A stretch of 64,000 nucleotides of DNA, from assembly GCA_018857735.1 (NCBI GenBank), contig JABMCL010003092.1, positions 751,001 through 815,000 of the forward strand, written 5' to 3'. Made by a program: the position numbers and the translations under genes. Source of the stretch: Alviniconcha marisindica. Taxonomy: Eukaryota > Mollusca > Gastropoda > Provannidae. Positions within the stretch are counted from its first letter, which is position 1. Each line of letters opens with the position of its first letter. The notes beneath the pieces are model-generated. The model worked only from the letters and a program-made list of their open reading frames with translations. It ran no database searches and was not told the DNA's origin. Shown here in pieces: positions 1 to 11,795 of this stretch.

Positions 1-229
1 CTTGGTGCAAAACTACCTCCCATTTTCAAAGCTGCAAAACTTAGTTTGCTGCTGCAATGTGTCCATTTACAGCTGCAGATCTGTTTTTGCACACGCAAGC
101 ATGCACTTTGCAGCAACAACACCTTGCAACTGTAACTCTCACATTGTGGCAGCTGGTATCATTGGTGGTTGCTGCTGTTGAGCTGTATGGGTGAAGCACA
201 GAAAACAGCTAATCTGTCAACTTTACAGT

Positions 230-365
230 TGTTTCCCACATCAGTATTTCCTCAAAACACACGACTTTGTTGTATCCAAAATGTCATCAAAGGTTTGTGG
301 GCAGACTGATTCTGGACAGTTATTTTTGACATGAGCCAAACATATTTCATGACAAGATTTATTTT
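230..365 (+). repeat. Intronic direct repeat, copy 1 (copy 2 at 1296-1437)
   Basis: About 130 bases here and at 1296-1437 share long blocks, for example ACTTTGTTGTATCCAAAATG and AGGTTTGTGGGCAGAC, in the same orientation. The copies flank the exon at 395-592. They could be a dispersed repeat family or the ends of a tandem segment duplication. No second exon copy is visible inside the window. Confidence 0.7.
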
Positions 366-394
366 TTCAAAGCAGTCTTTTAAACCATGATTAC

Positions 395-3300
395 CTTGTA
401 CCGCTGCCAGAGGTTAACTGGAGGTCCCCGCTCTATGTTGGCATGGATAACAAGAGCATTATAGATATTGATGAAAATAGCCAGCTTTTCATTTCTGTCA
501 CATTCTGCAATGTTGACGCGCTGGAGTTCCTGAGCAAGACGAATGTAGCGCTGAAACTCTGCACTGCTGGCTATTCCTTTGTAGTCCACTTTCTGCACAC
601 AAAGTCATATCCATGAAAAATGGACAAAGTCTTTGTAAAGCAGAGCATAAAGTCAACTTGTATTAAAAAAAGAAAACACAATTTCCTGTTTTCCTTGAAA
701 AAATTTAAATCCCATTAATTGGGCCTTTTGCTGTTGTTGTTGTTCTTCTTCTTCTTCAAAACACTACTAAACAAGAAAAACAAATGTTCAAATAGCTTCC
801 ATTCAAAATATAAATATGGCAAAACAACTTGCTGCCATCTTTGAACAATCTCAGCAGAACCAGCAGTCATGGTCTTTTTATAAAACAAGAAGAGTGGTGG
901 GGAGCGGGGAGGGGGGGGAGGGAATATGTACAGTAACACAAGAAAAACAAACAATCATGCCAAAGGCCTTTAAAAAATGGGAACACTCAGCTTATTCTTT
1001 CCTTTGAACAATCTGTCTTTATTGAGATTGTTCAAAGGAGATAATCATCACACAAAATCTCAAAAAATGTCACCAACACATCTGAGAAAACTGAAGGTTA
1101 TTGATGAATTCATAAACTGTGTCCCTAAAATACATACTAAACTGATGAAAAGCAGTTTGCTGTGTACATTTAACAAACTAAGCATGCAAAGTATAGACTT
1201 GATTGAATCAGAACCAGTTCCTGAGAAAATATCTGAAGTTTGACCTTTTTGGCATACCTTCAAATATGGCAATACATTTTTTTTCTCCCCCAGTTTTTTC
1301 CCACATCAGGACCTCCTTGATTTATATCAAAGCATGAGACTTTGTTGTATCCAAAATGTCAGCAAAGGTTTGTGGGCAGACCAAATCTGGACAGTTCTTT
1401 TTTTACTTGAGACAAGCATATTTTGTGGTAAGATTTGTCATTATTATACACATCATCTAGTCCATTTACTTTTAACAATCATAAAATATTTAAACCCAAT
1501 CAAATAAAAACTTATCAAAGTTTTTTTTTTTTAAACACCCCGCCCCCATCATGTTCTTTGTAAAGCGCTCAGGGCTTTTTAAGGATTTGCGCTTTAGAAA
1601 TGATCATTATTATAAAGTATGAAACTTCAAATTGAGGCAACTATCTGATGCACCAGTAACCATGGGATGTGGTTCAGGTCACAGAAACGTGACATATAAC
1701 CAGGAAAAGTTCAGTAAATGCCACAATCACACAAAGTTTGACAGTTACTAAGGCTGAGTAAAGGGCAAGGTCTCTGGTACCTGGTCTGTCACTTTGCACA
1801 GCCAGATTCCCCCCCCCCCCCCCCCCCCCCCCCCACCCTCTTGTTATGTGCCTGGGTACATATGCCATTATCAGTGCACATCTCTCTTTGTACTCTGTTT
1901 AATAATAATGCTCAAAAACAGAAAATGGTCACTAAATTAGAGAAAAGTAGTATTTCACTATCAAAGTTCCACACAGTTCATGGCCTGAACAAATATGTTC
2001 ACTACAGTATGAGGGTCTTTTTAAATATGATGAGATTAATTAAATATTTCACAATAACTTTTATAAGATTTATGTCCTAGTGGAACTGTTCAAAGTACTC
2101 CCCTTGTACTCTACTTTAGTTGCCCTGATATAACCATAATGGTTGACTGGGTGTAAAAGACCCAGTTACTTACTTACTACTCTACTTTAGTCATTCTATC
2201 CACTGCAAATATGCTCTTTTGCAGGAAAAAGGCTGAGCGATTGTTGAACAATCTTCCAGCAAGGCATTTTTTCCAATGTGGGAACAAGAAAAAATCACAT
2301 GGAGCAAAATCAGGGGAGTACATGGGGTACGGCAAAGTCTCAACATTTTCCTGTGCAAAATATTCTAGCTTGGACCTGACTGGACTTGTGGGCAGATGAG
2401 TTGTCACTGACCATACGAGATTTTGATTTTACATGTACCCCAGTGTTTGATCAAGCCTTTTGTAGAAAGGTTCACACCAGCAAGCACAGTTTCTGTTGCA
2501 CTGATGGTTTCTCGTGCCCTGCACTCCCTTTCTATTGAATATGAGAGTGTGCTGAACTTTTTTTTCACAGCAACATCTTGCAATTTGAGGAGAATACTTG
2601 CCATTTGGTACCAAAGCTATTACTGTTATTATTCTGGGCCTTTTAATGGGGATCACAATGATCAATACACCCTTCCACTCTTATCCATTGCGACTCTCCT
2701 CAACCCAGGTGAGTTTTGGGCAAAACAGGCTCTGTCCCTCCTGTTTATAAGCTTCACAATATGCATGATCAAATATATGCTCACCCTCCTGTATCCAAGG
2801 CAAATTCCAAAAATGATGTTAGAAAAAATGCTGGATAAGAGTTAGCAGAATTTGTTTAACTCTTTTTGGCCCTCAGTTATGTCACATGTTGTTCTTAAGA
2901 TGTGTTTTCATGTTTGATTAGGACTGGTAGTCATCCCCACCACCACCACAAACAATAACAAAAGGTATATTCAAATTTATAAAAACAAACAAACAATTAA
3001 ACTAAACAAGCCCTCTTAATTTTAATATTAGTATTAAGTGTATTAGTAATATCAAAGCAATTTCATACTACCAGCTGAGTTACTTGTTACATGCACAGTA
3101 GCATGCTAGCACTGACACACAAAACAAATTCTACACGATGTACAAAAAAACATACCTTTCCATCCTTTGACAAGAATGCAGAGTACAGAATTAATATCTG
3201 TTTGCGTAAATCTTCTGCCACTTCAGTAGCTGAAAGCAAATAAACTTTCACTCCGTTCACTGTAATTATTTTAATAATCTCTTGCTTGAATTCTGAATTT

Positions 3301-6300
3301 TTGGGTCACATGGGCTCTACATTGTATGGAAGCTGCAGTGTAAAAGACAAGCCGTCATCTTCTGCTCACAGACAGGACACTGTGGCCTGAGCCACCTATA
3401 ATATGGTCACAAGTGTGAAAATTATCATCAAGGAGGCACAGCTGATTGAACAAGACAGATCCGGCCACCTGAAACTTAGGAGTGTCATGGAGGATCTTCA
3501 GCTAAGGATCTGAAGCATGACCATCATGCAAAGAATGCGGTTTGGTATGATCAGCAAAAATGTTGCATAAGCTGCTCATGCTACTGTGTAAGCCATGGAC
3601 AAAAATACATGGTGCCTGTATACTACACTAGGGATGCCACTTTAAAAACATCAAACATAAAGCCAAACAGCCATCAACTGCAGTGTGAACTATTTGCTTT
3701 CTCTGACTGATCTTTCTCCAACTTTATATAATAATATTTGTTTTATTTATTTATGTAGTGCAAACCTCCAGCATAAACACACACACACACACACACACAC
3801 ACAACACACACACACACACACACACACACCACACACACACACACACAGCACATATTTCAACTGAAATAATTTATGAATGAAATGGGGGGATGGGGGGAGG
3901 GAGGGGTGGGGGGAGGTTTTAAACAAATGGGTCTTCAGAGAGGTTTTAAATGTGCACAGTGGTTGACTAAAATTAACATGTCTAATCTGTGAATTTTAGC
4001 TCCAAAATAATCTTTGATTCAAGTTAGGACTTTATTCTTGTTCTGTGACCAACAGATTTTACAGAAAGTGGAATCTAAGTATGCCCTGTTTTGGGAGTTC
4101 CAACACTTGCCCCATGGGTGCTGGTTCAGATCACTGGAACACAAAACCAACAGAAGAGGAAACTCTTTTATTCCCACCGCAGTTAGACTCCTCAGCTGGG
4201 CGTGATCAGCCCTCTGAACTGTCTTAACCATTGTGTATGGTTTTACCAGGGTAGCTGTCTGATTGGGTTTGAGTGGTGTGTATGGATCCAGCAATATGCA
4301 AGTGTGTCTGGTTGATGATAGTAGTGGTGTTACCAAGGTACTGTCACTGGTGTAAGCAAACAGGCACTCAGCAATTTGGTACTGTCACTGTCACTAGTGT
4401 CAGCAAACAGGCACTCAGCAATTTGGTACTGTCACTAGTGTAAGCAAACAGGCACTCAGCAATCTGGTACTGTCACTGTCACTAGTGTAAGCAAACAGGC
4501 ACTTAGCAATTTGGTACTGTCACTAGTGTAAGCAAACAGGCACTCAGCAATCTGGTACTGTCACTGTCACTAGTGTAAGCAAACAGGCACTTAGCAATTT
4601 GGTACTGTCACTGTCACTAGTGTAAGCAAACAGGCACTCAGCAATTTGGTACTGTCACTGTCACTAGTGTGAGCAAACAGGCACTCAGCAATCTGGTACT
4701 GTCACTGTCACTAGTGTAAGCAAACAGGCACTCAGCAATTTGGTACTGTCACTGTCACTAGTGTAAGCAAACAGGCACTCAGCAATTTGGTACTGTCACT
4801 GTCACTAGTGTAAGCAAACAGGCACTCAGCAATTTGGTACTGTCACTGTCATTAGTGTAAGCAAACAGGCACTCAGCAATTTGGTACTGTCACTGTCACT
4901 AGTGTAATCAAACAGGTACTCAGCAATTTGGGTACCATCCACAAACCATGACTGGGCCATTTGGCACAGAGAAAAAGTCAGCATACTGGCACTTGGCAGT
5001 CTGGGATGTACCCATCAGTGCATGCACCTTTTCACTCAGAACTTTAAACCAGTCTGCTTTCCTGTTTCAGTATTTGTCAGTGGCTGTTGTAATCAGACTG
5101 ATGTTATCATAAAACTGAATGACTGACAATAGTAGTACCTGATCGTGGTTCACACATGGTGACACTGCCACCATTGAGAGCTGTGGTTTCTGCATCCTCC
5201 AAAAGTCGGTAGTAAACTTCAGCATCCTGAAAATCTTCTTCTCTCTTCACATGGTGCCCAAAGTGACTGTCAATGAGATTCTGGCCCATCTCTATTGCAG
5301 TCTGGCGATCTACATGGTCAATAAACTGAATAATGAGTGCAAATATCACAACTACACTGATGATTAAAACATGAAACTAGTTTGTTTCAAAACCCAAATG
5401 GTCTGAGAAGCTTTTGAAAATATCATAAATTGTGAGGCACATGCATGCTGTTTCTCAATATTATTTCAAAACTGTATCATAAATCAAAGGTAATTTTTGT
5501 CAACTTTTGCATACTGTTTAGACTTGTAATACACCTGTGTGATAAATCATCTTCTGTTTGTGTTCCCTCTCTCTCTCTCTCTAGGAACTGTGAAACTGCA
5601 TTAATCAATTGCTTAATCATGCTTAAACTATTTGTTTGTAGTATTGTCGTGTTTATTTGTGTTTGTAGTATAGCAAGGACTGGCTGTTAGGTAGGTCCAA
5701 ATAGACCTAACGCTACTATCCTTGAGTATTAAAGTTTTGGAGTTTGAGTTTGAGTTTGAGTTCTCTTGCTGTTAACAAAATGGCAGTAACATTGTTAGTG
5801 TTACTGCCACTTTCCCCAGAAACTAGTCATTTAAGGAACATTTGGGTTAAAATAATTTTGAATGACATTCAAAACCTTGGTTTCATGATTTCAGATAACT
5901 TGACTCTTGACAGGTACATTTCAACTGTCTGCCAATCTGTTAGTGTAAATTAGATGCATCAGCTCTGTCTGCCAGTACCTGACTGTTGAAACAACCAAAA
6001 CTCTTGTATGTGCCTTTGTTCTCTCCAAGTTGGACTTTTGTAATTCTCTTCTATCTGGCTGCCCACTTTACCCTCCACTTTAAATCCAAGTATTATATAG
6101 ATTAGACTATGTTTGTTTTGTTTTTGTTTTGTTTTTTAACATTTTTACAAACGCACAATGTCAACACATAGTAACATACATGTATACACACACATGACAG
6201 AATGATGCACTGGTTTTGGCACAACCAAACACTTTAATGCATGCATTTCTTTAGCCTTTCATTGGTTTCAAGTTTTTCTTTGTCTCCCAGTCCCTCTCTT

Positions 6301-7215
6301 TCTCAAGCTCTAGAGCTCTGTCATGAATGCTAGATCACTCAACATCCCTCTCTCATTCTCAAGCTCTCTTCTCTTTTCTGTTGGTAAACATTAATTAACA
6401 AAATGTAACATACCAAGATCCTTAGTTCTGACAATCCAGTCCACAAATTCCTTGCCACAGAATGACTTTTTAATGGTTTTCAGCCCCTTCCTGTGGTCCT
6501 TGATCAATCCACTCTTCTTTAACTCCTGAACCAACTGGCTGTACTCATCTGGCTCACACACAAACTCCCCTGGATCTGGGAAGAAATTAGTCACTGTTAG
6601 CTTCAAAATCAAAACCTTTGTAACACTCCAACTGTCAGAAGCACTATGTAACACACTACAGTACAATGGTTGCTTCCTAAACTTAAGGGAAAGTATCTAT
6701 CACAAAATCAATTCTTAATGAAGTTAATCTTATCAACATATTCCAAGTTGTGATTTTTGCCACTGTGTATATATATATATATAATATAAAATCAGATTTG
6801 TTAGCGTGTGCTGCAAAATGCACTCTGCTGTGCACCTAGTGATACTGCAGGGCTCCCCAAAATTGAAACAAATTGCAAAATTACACACAAAATTTTCAAA
6901 ATCACTCTTTAAAGTTTGGTACTGTGATTCACTTCTTTAACTAAATAATAACAATAATGGACATTTCTATGAAGCATGATCCCTAGCAAAATCTAGGGCA
7001 CAATGCACCATACAAAAAGATGCAGAAAAAATGTATAAACGCATACAATGGACAAAATAAAAAGGTTTCTTGCCAAACCATGCAAGAATTTACATATAGC
7101 AATTTCAGTAAATAAACCAGTTATCAGTAACCAAACATGACCAAACTCTGATCTGAGCACACACGTATAATACAAGTAGATATACTGCAAACACAAAAAT
7201 GTACAGCAGGATATT

Positions 7216-7283
<68 letters not shown>

Positions 7284-9536
7284 ATGCACACACACACACA
7301 CACATTAAGTTTAAATCTTTATTCTGAGGTGTGAATACCCTTAATATGTGTCTAGTGCATGAAATTTGCATAACTTTTTCAAAGCAATGCAAATTACATA
7401 GCCTGAAAACTTGTCTATGCCCCTCAATCAGCTGTGGAAACTTGATGCCTACAGTTCAGTTTGACAGTTAGTAGAAGTGTTTCAACAGGCTAGTGTTCAT
7501 TCGTGGCCATTTCCTCAGTCCAACCAGATTCTTCCACACTAAAACATGCTGTTGATGTGTGTTCTTGGCAGTCATGGAGCTCAGAGCTTTGTTTGGTTCA
7601 GTTCAGTTCAAAATGGTTTTGATGTGCTTGGAAAAGCCCATATGCACTCCACTCCATCTCTCATAAGTTTCCTGGATGTTGCCTTTGAAACAGTTCCAGT
7701 GTTTGTCTGGTTGACGGTGGCCGTCTCTCATCCTTTCAAGGAAGATCATCAAGTGCTTCCTCTGTCCACAACTCTCTTCTCCAGGCGACCGATGGTGTGA
7801 TGTTCTTGGCTTTGTGCCCATAGGTAGTATCTCAAGCTGCTCAACACTTCAGATCTTCTGAGACACAAGCCACTTGTGATGGCTGCTTTTCCTGCCAGTC
7901 TGTCTGTTCAGTCATTTCCCTTCATCCCAACATGTCCAAGGCAATACATCCATGGGAGTTTTTGACAGTGGATGTTGTCCATTGACACATGCAAGTCTGG
8001 GCTTCCCAGTCCATTTTTCACTTGTAACAAACTGAATCTGTTAGGGTGGTGGCATGTATAGGCAGACTGTCACCTCTTGAGGCAATCCAGCAGATGACAT
8101 TGCTGACTGCATCCACAGCCATTGTCAAGCTGGCAATTGAGACTGTACAGGTTGCACCATCTTTATGGATGGTGGTTGCATTTTGCCTGATTGTGAAGCC
8201 CCACCCTGACTGGTCATTGGAGACTGAACCATCAGTGTACACTATGAGAGCTGGATTATGTAGTGTTCAAAAGCAACAGTAGAGCAGCAGTAGAAGTGAG
8301 GAGAATGAAGATAGGACCAGCAGAAATAGCAGATAGTGTTCTGTTCCACACTCTGATCTTGAACACATTTTTTTTTATTCCGGCATAAAATCATCACCAT
8401 TTAGAATTTTTGTCAGAGTTAAAATGTCCTTTAAAGCTATAAAACATGGATCAACCCACCCCTTTGAAGCATCAAAAATGGGGAGCCCTGTACTGTAAGT
8501 CATAGTATATTATTAGTATTATATATATGCCAACTTTCTTTGTACTTGATCTGGTTATTATAGTATTGTAATAGTGTAGCATCACACCTAGTTTGGTTGC
8601 AATAGCTGAGTGATACAGTGATAGTTAATCATGTGAGCATTGTAATAGTGTAGCATCACACCTAGTTTGGTTGCAATAGCTGAGTGATACAGTGATAGTT
8701 AATCATGTGAGCACATTAATTATTTATTTATGTTGTCAAACTAATTTAAAGGCATCTTCATTTAATTAAGTTTCAAAATCAAGATTATTCTTCTTCTGTA
8801 CAGAATAATGTCCAGCCTAAACACTTTGAAGATACTGATGTGCATAACACTTTAAAAAAAAATCATTAACATAACACTACAGTTACCCATCCCTGTGGTG
8901 ACCACACTCAATCAAGCTTGACTTGGCTCTGCACCACTGATTCTCCAAACTCTTGTGGCCATCAAAGTAGTCAACTGTATCCTCTTTTAACTTTAAGATC
9001 ACGTCAAACATTACCTTCAGATGCAATTGCTGTGCTGGGATCTGGTGGCACTGGGGCATCTTTCGGGGGAGGGTTGGTTGCCAGTTCTGCAATTAGTTTG
9101 TCCAGTTGTGCTTTATTTTCTCTAACCTGGAAACACAGGACCATGACAAACCCAGCAAGAAACTTGAGACTATAATTACCAGGAACCCCATGGAACAAGT
9201 ATAATTAATCACATAATTAAATAAACATGCTTCACATAAATTTGCAAATGCTGAGTTCTGACACAGTGACAGTGAACTGCTGCACTCTGTTTCAGGAATG
9301 AAAGTGAAAAATAAATACATACAAAAAAACACAAGAACAAACACACTTACTTGTTGCAGAAATGTAAGTCCAACAACTTGATATGATTTTAGCCCAAGTT
9401 TGGCATGATCATAAACTAGCAGTGTATTACTGTAATGTTTACAGTACCAAAGTAGGCATGTATGTCTCTATGTATGTGTGTGCATGCACTTGTGTGTGTG
9501 TGTGTGTGTGTGTGACTGTGTGCATGTGTATGTGTC

Positions 9537-9576
<40 letters not shown>

Positions 9577-9664
9577 GTGTGTGTGTGTGTGTGTGTGTGC
9601 TCTTCCTGACATACAGGACTTGGGGCAAGTGTGCAGATGTGTGTTTATGTCATGTGAGTGCTTC

Positions 9665-9739
<75 letters not shown>

Positions 9740-10494
9740 ATGTGTGTGTGTGCATGCATGTGTGTTTGTGTTGGGGGGGGGGTGCACTGGCAAGTATTTT
9801 TTCTCTGTGTGTTAGTATATCACTATATGTTAGTGTGTATCTCTCTCTCTCCCTCTGCTGTTGAGACAGACCTAGATTTTGGTTTCAGTTTCATTGCTGA
9901 AAAATTGACATTCTAGGCTACAATGTCCATTTTTCAACAATGAAACTGAAACCAAAATTCACTTAGGTAGGTATGTAGGTAGTGTTGCTTAATGTCCTCA
10001 GATGTCAGCTGACATATTAGGGACAAGCTGAGACCAATGCCGAAGCATGGTTCAATATTGCTTTACGTCCACGGAAACCAGAAGGCTCGTTAGGGCCCAG
10101 GGCGGCCACCTCGACTCTCGCACTGCTCCTGAACTATGCCCAAATTAACTTTTTCTTTCTTGGTGCTTTACGTCCACGGAGGCAAAATTCACTTCATATT
10201 ATCATGTCATATGTACTAACCACGCAAATATGTTGAAGATGGTGTCCATATTGCACATCCGATAATTCTCACGCACAATCAAGTCTCTCATTTCTTTCAC
10301 TGCTTCGACTGCCACGATAATAAGATCCAAGTTGGGGGGTCTTCATGGGGCGTAAATTTTGTTACGTGATCAGCCACCCCATATTTTGTCGCTTTCTTCA
10401 GTTTTGCGTCTGATTTATGGTTTCTCCAGCGAGCTTTTAGGTCTGTTGTTGACCCAATTCGTTGTGGATGTCTCACACACACACATATAAATAT

Positions 10495-10563
<69 letters not shown>

Positions 10564-11110
10564 CGAGTGACCCCATAGGCATACAAGAGTACTATGATCG
10601 ATACTATGCGGCAATGTCTGTGGGTGGTCACTGTGACAGGGAAGGCTTCAATCACAAATGACTAGTGAAAATATTGGTACCACCTACCAGTTTTTGCAGC
10701 TCCTCGTTACCGCCAATATGGTAGGCATTGAAAAATATTTGTGGCACCGTCGATTTCCCCGTTCGTAGTTTCAACTCTTCTCGGACTTGTTTCGGATACA
10801 CGTCTAGCCGGACATCAACATACGGTAATCCTAACTCCAGCAGCGTGTTTTTCGCTCGCATACAATGTGGACAACCCAAAATTGAGTAAACTAGGATCCT
10901 TCCTTTGAATTCCATTACTCTGCAGCCTGGTGAGAAGTGCACAGACTTTAACTTCGCAGCTGTGCACGACGAAGACGACGCGAACAGAGGACGCACGGCA
11001 GAAAGCAGGAACTGAAACGTAAAACTGAACGGGCGCTGCCCCAAGCGTACTGCCGGAACTAAATTTTGCACCATCATCGTCACAACACGTTGTATACCTC
11101 TAAGTGCCAT
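395..11110 (-). CDS. Glutaredoxin-DEP-DUF547 fusion protein, 3' end outside window
   Basis: Six exons on the minus strand join in phase: 10688-11110, 9015-9126, 6414-6575, 5139-5309, 3156-3229 and 395-592 (380 codons, gt/ag borders); the gene continues left of base 1. Residues 70-141 are a glutaredoxin with the redox motif CPHC (80-83), the cis-proline motif TVP (121-123) and the glutathione-site GGNEEL (133-138). A proline-rich linker (about 158-172) leads to a DEP domain (about 195-280, including GKEFVDWIV), usually a membrane or GPCR/phosphoinositide docking module. From residue 290 the DUF547 domain starts (VDYKGIASS, FINIYNALVIH). The first 65 residues are basic with no Asp or Glu, as in a mitochondrial presequence; a second start, Met66, lies just before the fold, so two isoforms are possible. 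The Grx-DEP-DUF547 order is known from invertebrate predicted proteins as far as I recall; the cellular role is unknown to me. The domain calls are firm; the last exons are missing. Confidence 0.85.
1296..1437 (+). repeat. Intronic direct repeat, copy 2
   Basis: Partner of 230-365, diverged by small indels and substitutions. It lies upstream, in gene orientation, of the DUF547 exon at 395-592. Confidence 0.7.
1560..1616 (+). mobile_element. Retroposon 3' tail (GCGCTTTAGAAATGATCATTATTAT type)
   Basis: GCGCTTTAGAAATGATC followed by ATTATTAT is the kind of 3' tail seen on SINEs and LINEs in this window (compare 37141-37200 and 49662-49700). Only the tail is recognisable; the body upstream is not. 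Confidence 0.4.
1809..1834 (+). repeat. Poly-C tract
   Basis: An uninterrupted run of 26 C. Similar tracts occur near 16101, 28447 and 48989. The exact length is unreliable in any sequencing technology. Confidence 0.9.
2177..2407 (-). pseudogene. mariner transposase C-terminal fragment
   Basis: The minus-strand frame contains the hallmark block YSPDFAPCDFFLFP just before the third catalytic-acid region of mariner transposases, followed by a KCLAGRLFNNRSA-like segment that matches the usual ending of one mariner subfamily. The N-terminal helix-turn-helix part and the first catalytic Asp are not found nearby, and no terminal repeats were seen, so this is a truncated remnant in an intron of the Grx-DEP-DUF547 gene. 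A mariner N-terminal fragment of possibly the same group lies at 42998-43334. Confidence 0.8.
3778..3847 (+). repeat. (CA)n microsatellite
   Basis: CA dinucleotides with two interruptions, within an intron of the Grx-DEP-DUF547 gene. Confidence 0.95.
3884..3916 (+). repeat. G-run cluster, possible G-quadruplex
   Basis: Six runs of three or more G separated by one to three bases. It fits the usual G-quadruplex pattern on the plus strand, which is the non-template strand for no known transcript here because the host gene is on the minus strand. Confidence 0.6.
4336..4930 (+). repeat. 47-bp minisatellite, 13 units
   Basis: Thirteen units carrying AAGCAAACAGGCACTCAGCA, spaced 47 bases apart, with two units of 41 bases that lack one TGTCAC step. 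Units are more than 95 percent alike, so the array is young or kept uniform. It lies in the intron between the 5139-5309 and 3156-3229 exons. Confidence 0.95.
5732..5761 (+). repeat. (GAGTTT)n short repeat
   Basis: Four copies of a six-base unit just before a degraded LINE fragment; it may be a simple repeat or an old retroposon tail. Confidence 0.7.
5850..6068 (+). pseudogene. Degraded LINE reverse transcriptase C-terminal fragment
   Basis: Plus-strand translation across two frames and one stop gives the late reverse transcriptase signature of CR1/L2-like LINEs: NLGFMISDNLTLDRYIS, then YLTVETTKTLV and LSKLDFCNSLLSGCP. No upstream palm motifs remain. The fragment lies in an intron and opposes the host gene's direction. 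Confidence 0.7.
7217..7306 (+). repeat. (CA)n microsatellite
   Basis: CA repeat with short interruptions. Confidence 0.95.
7590..8245 (-). pseudogene. LINE fragment: RNase H domain and 3' end
   Basis: On the minus strand, YTDGSVSNDQSGWGF is the first-Asp segment of an RNase H domain, WIASRGDS follows, and GHVGMKGND (about 7895-7925) is the His-loop, broken by a stop right after ND. The stretch after it (HTIDRLEE-like) matches the C-terminal tail also found in the 61285-61640 copy. This is the 3' end of an RNase H-bearing LINE of the type common in molluscs; the reverse transcriptase part is absent. Confidence 0.8.
8565..8712 (+). repeat. Exact 74-bp tandem duplication
   Basis: Two adjacent, apparently identical 74-base copies starting at 8565 and 8639. 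The identity implies a very recent event or an assembly artefact. Confidence 0.9.
9487..9765 (+). repeat. (TG)n compound microsatellite
   Basis: Two long TG blocks (9487-9600 and 9667-9765) separated by a 65-base spacer. Open frames across it are repeat artefacts. Confidence 0.95.
9855..10480 (-). mobile_element. Penelope-like element fragment with GIY-YIG endonuclease remnant
   Basis: The minus-strand frame 10297-10480 carries GSTTDLKARWRNHKSDAKLK, nearly identical to the GIY-YIG domain of the better copy at 29325-29642. The left part (9855-9960 and 10184-10260) matches the 3' region of the same family at 28980-29130. A 219-base SINE-like element is inserted at 9965-10183. It lies in intron 1 of the Grx-DEP-DUF547 gene. 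The endonuclease frame is degraded. Confidence 0.8.
9965..10183 (+). mobile_element. SINE-like element with 11-bp target-site duplication
   Basis: The insert is flanked by AAAATTCACTT at 9954-9964 and 10184-10194. Its core (ATGTCCTCAGATGTCAG, ACATATTAGGGACAAG, ACGTCCACGGAAACCAGAAG) recurs at 48318-48497, which has its own duplication. The 3' end repeats CTTTACGTCCACGGAGG. I see no clear tRNA promoter boxes, so the class is inferred from size and target duplication. Confidence 0.75.
10479..10562 (+). repeat. (CA)n-(TA)n microsatellite
   Basis: A short CA block running into about 35 TA dinucleotides, directly after the Penelope fragment. Confidence 0.9.
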
Positions 11111-11570
11111 AGCAACTCGTCATCACCGCTGACAGTAATCTTCAATGTGTTCAAGTTTGTTAGCTATGGAAGAAGAAGACACAAATGATATGTACACAAG
11201 CGACAAGGCTGATTTAACATCTGTACCATGACCCTATGACCTAATTTGAACGACATAGTTATCCCTATCACAGTGTCCGCACCACTACCGACTGTAACCA
11301 CATCAGTCAGTAACGAAGAGGTGAAAGCCCCACACTTTAGGACTTATAACGACTGATCACGAGCCCAAGCACCATCTAACTCGCGCGCATTCCCCTCCAG
11401 TGGCATCAATACCCAAGTTAGGGATCAGTAGGGATTACTAGTTTTTTATCATTGTCATTAAATTCGGATTTAAATGTATGAACCCGTGTTTACTGTATCA
11501 TTGTTAGGTTTGTAATTGTTCAGTGCTTTGAGCTTCGGTTTTTAACGACTTAAAGATGTAAGTGCGCTTT
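11111..11570. other. Upstream region of the Grx-DEP-DUF547 gene
   Basis: Non-coding sequence between the start codon at 11108-11110 and an LTR-like fragment. The minus-strand promoter and 5' leader should lie here. I see no TATA box near the start. Confidence 0.4.
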
Positions 11571-11795
11571 GTACAAGTTTTTACTGTAATCCCACCCCGG
11601 CCGTTATATCCATGTAGTAAATCGGGCACAGGAGCAGACGACGCTTTTGTTTCAGTTGAAGCACTGCGTGTAGTGTAACGTAACACGACCTTCACACGGC
11701 CGACCGGCAACAGCTGGTGCCCGCCAGATTCAAATTTGTTTTCCCCTCATTACGTTTTATTCCCCCCTTTACATTTTAACTGCTTGTTGTTTCAC
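11570..11795 (+). mobile_element. LTR-like fragment related to 22643-23880
   Basis: Blocks such as GGAGCAGACGACGCTTTTGT and a following CTTCACACGGCCGACCGGCA match the reverse complement of the element at 22643-23880. About 75 percent alike, with no internal coding region. Confidence 0.6.

Noticed and set aside
4336..4930. Regular spacing suggested a CRISPR-like array
   Set aside because: Units are contiguous with no unique spacers, the genome is eukaryotic, and there are no cas genes.
5310..5349. Acceptor at TTATTCAG for the second DEP exon
   Set aside because: It would put the exon out of phase and create a stop; the acceptor before 5309 keeps phase and restores the DEP sequence.
10297..10614. 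Plausible exon between glutaredoxin exon 1 and the 9015-9126 exon
   Set aside because: It is a GIY-YIG Penelope remnant; glutaredoxin exon 1 already joins the 9015-9126 exon in phase 0.
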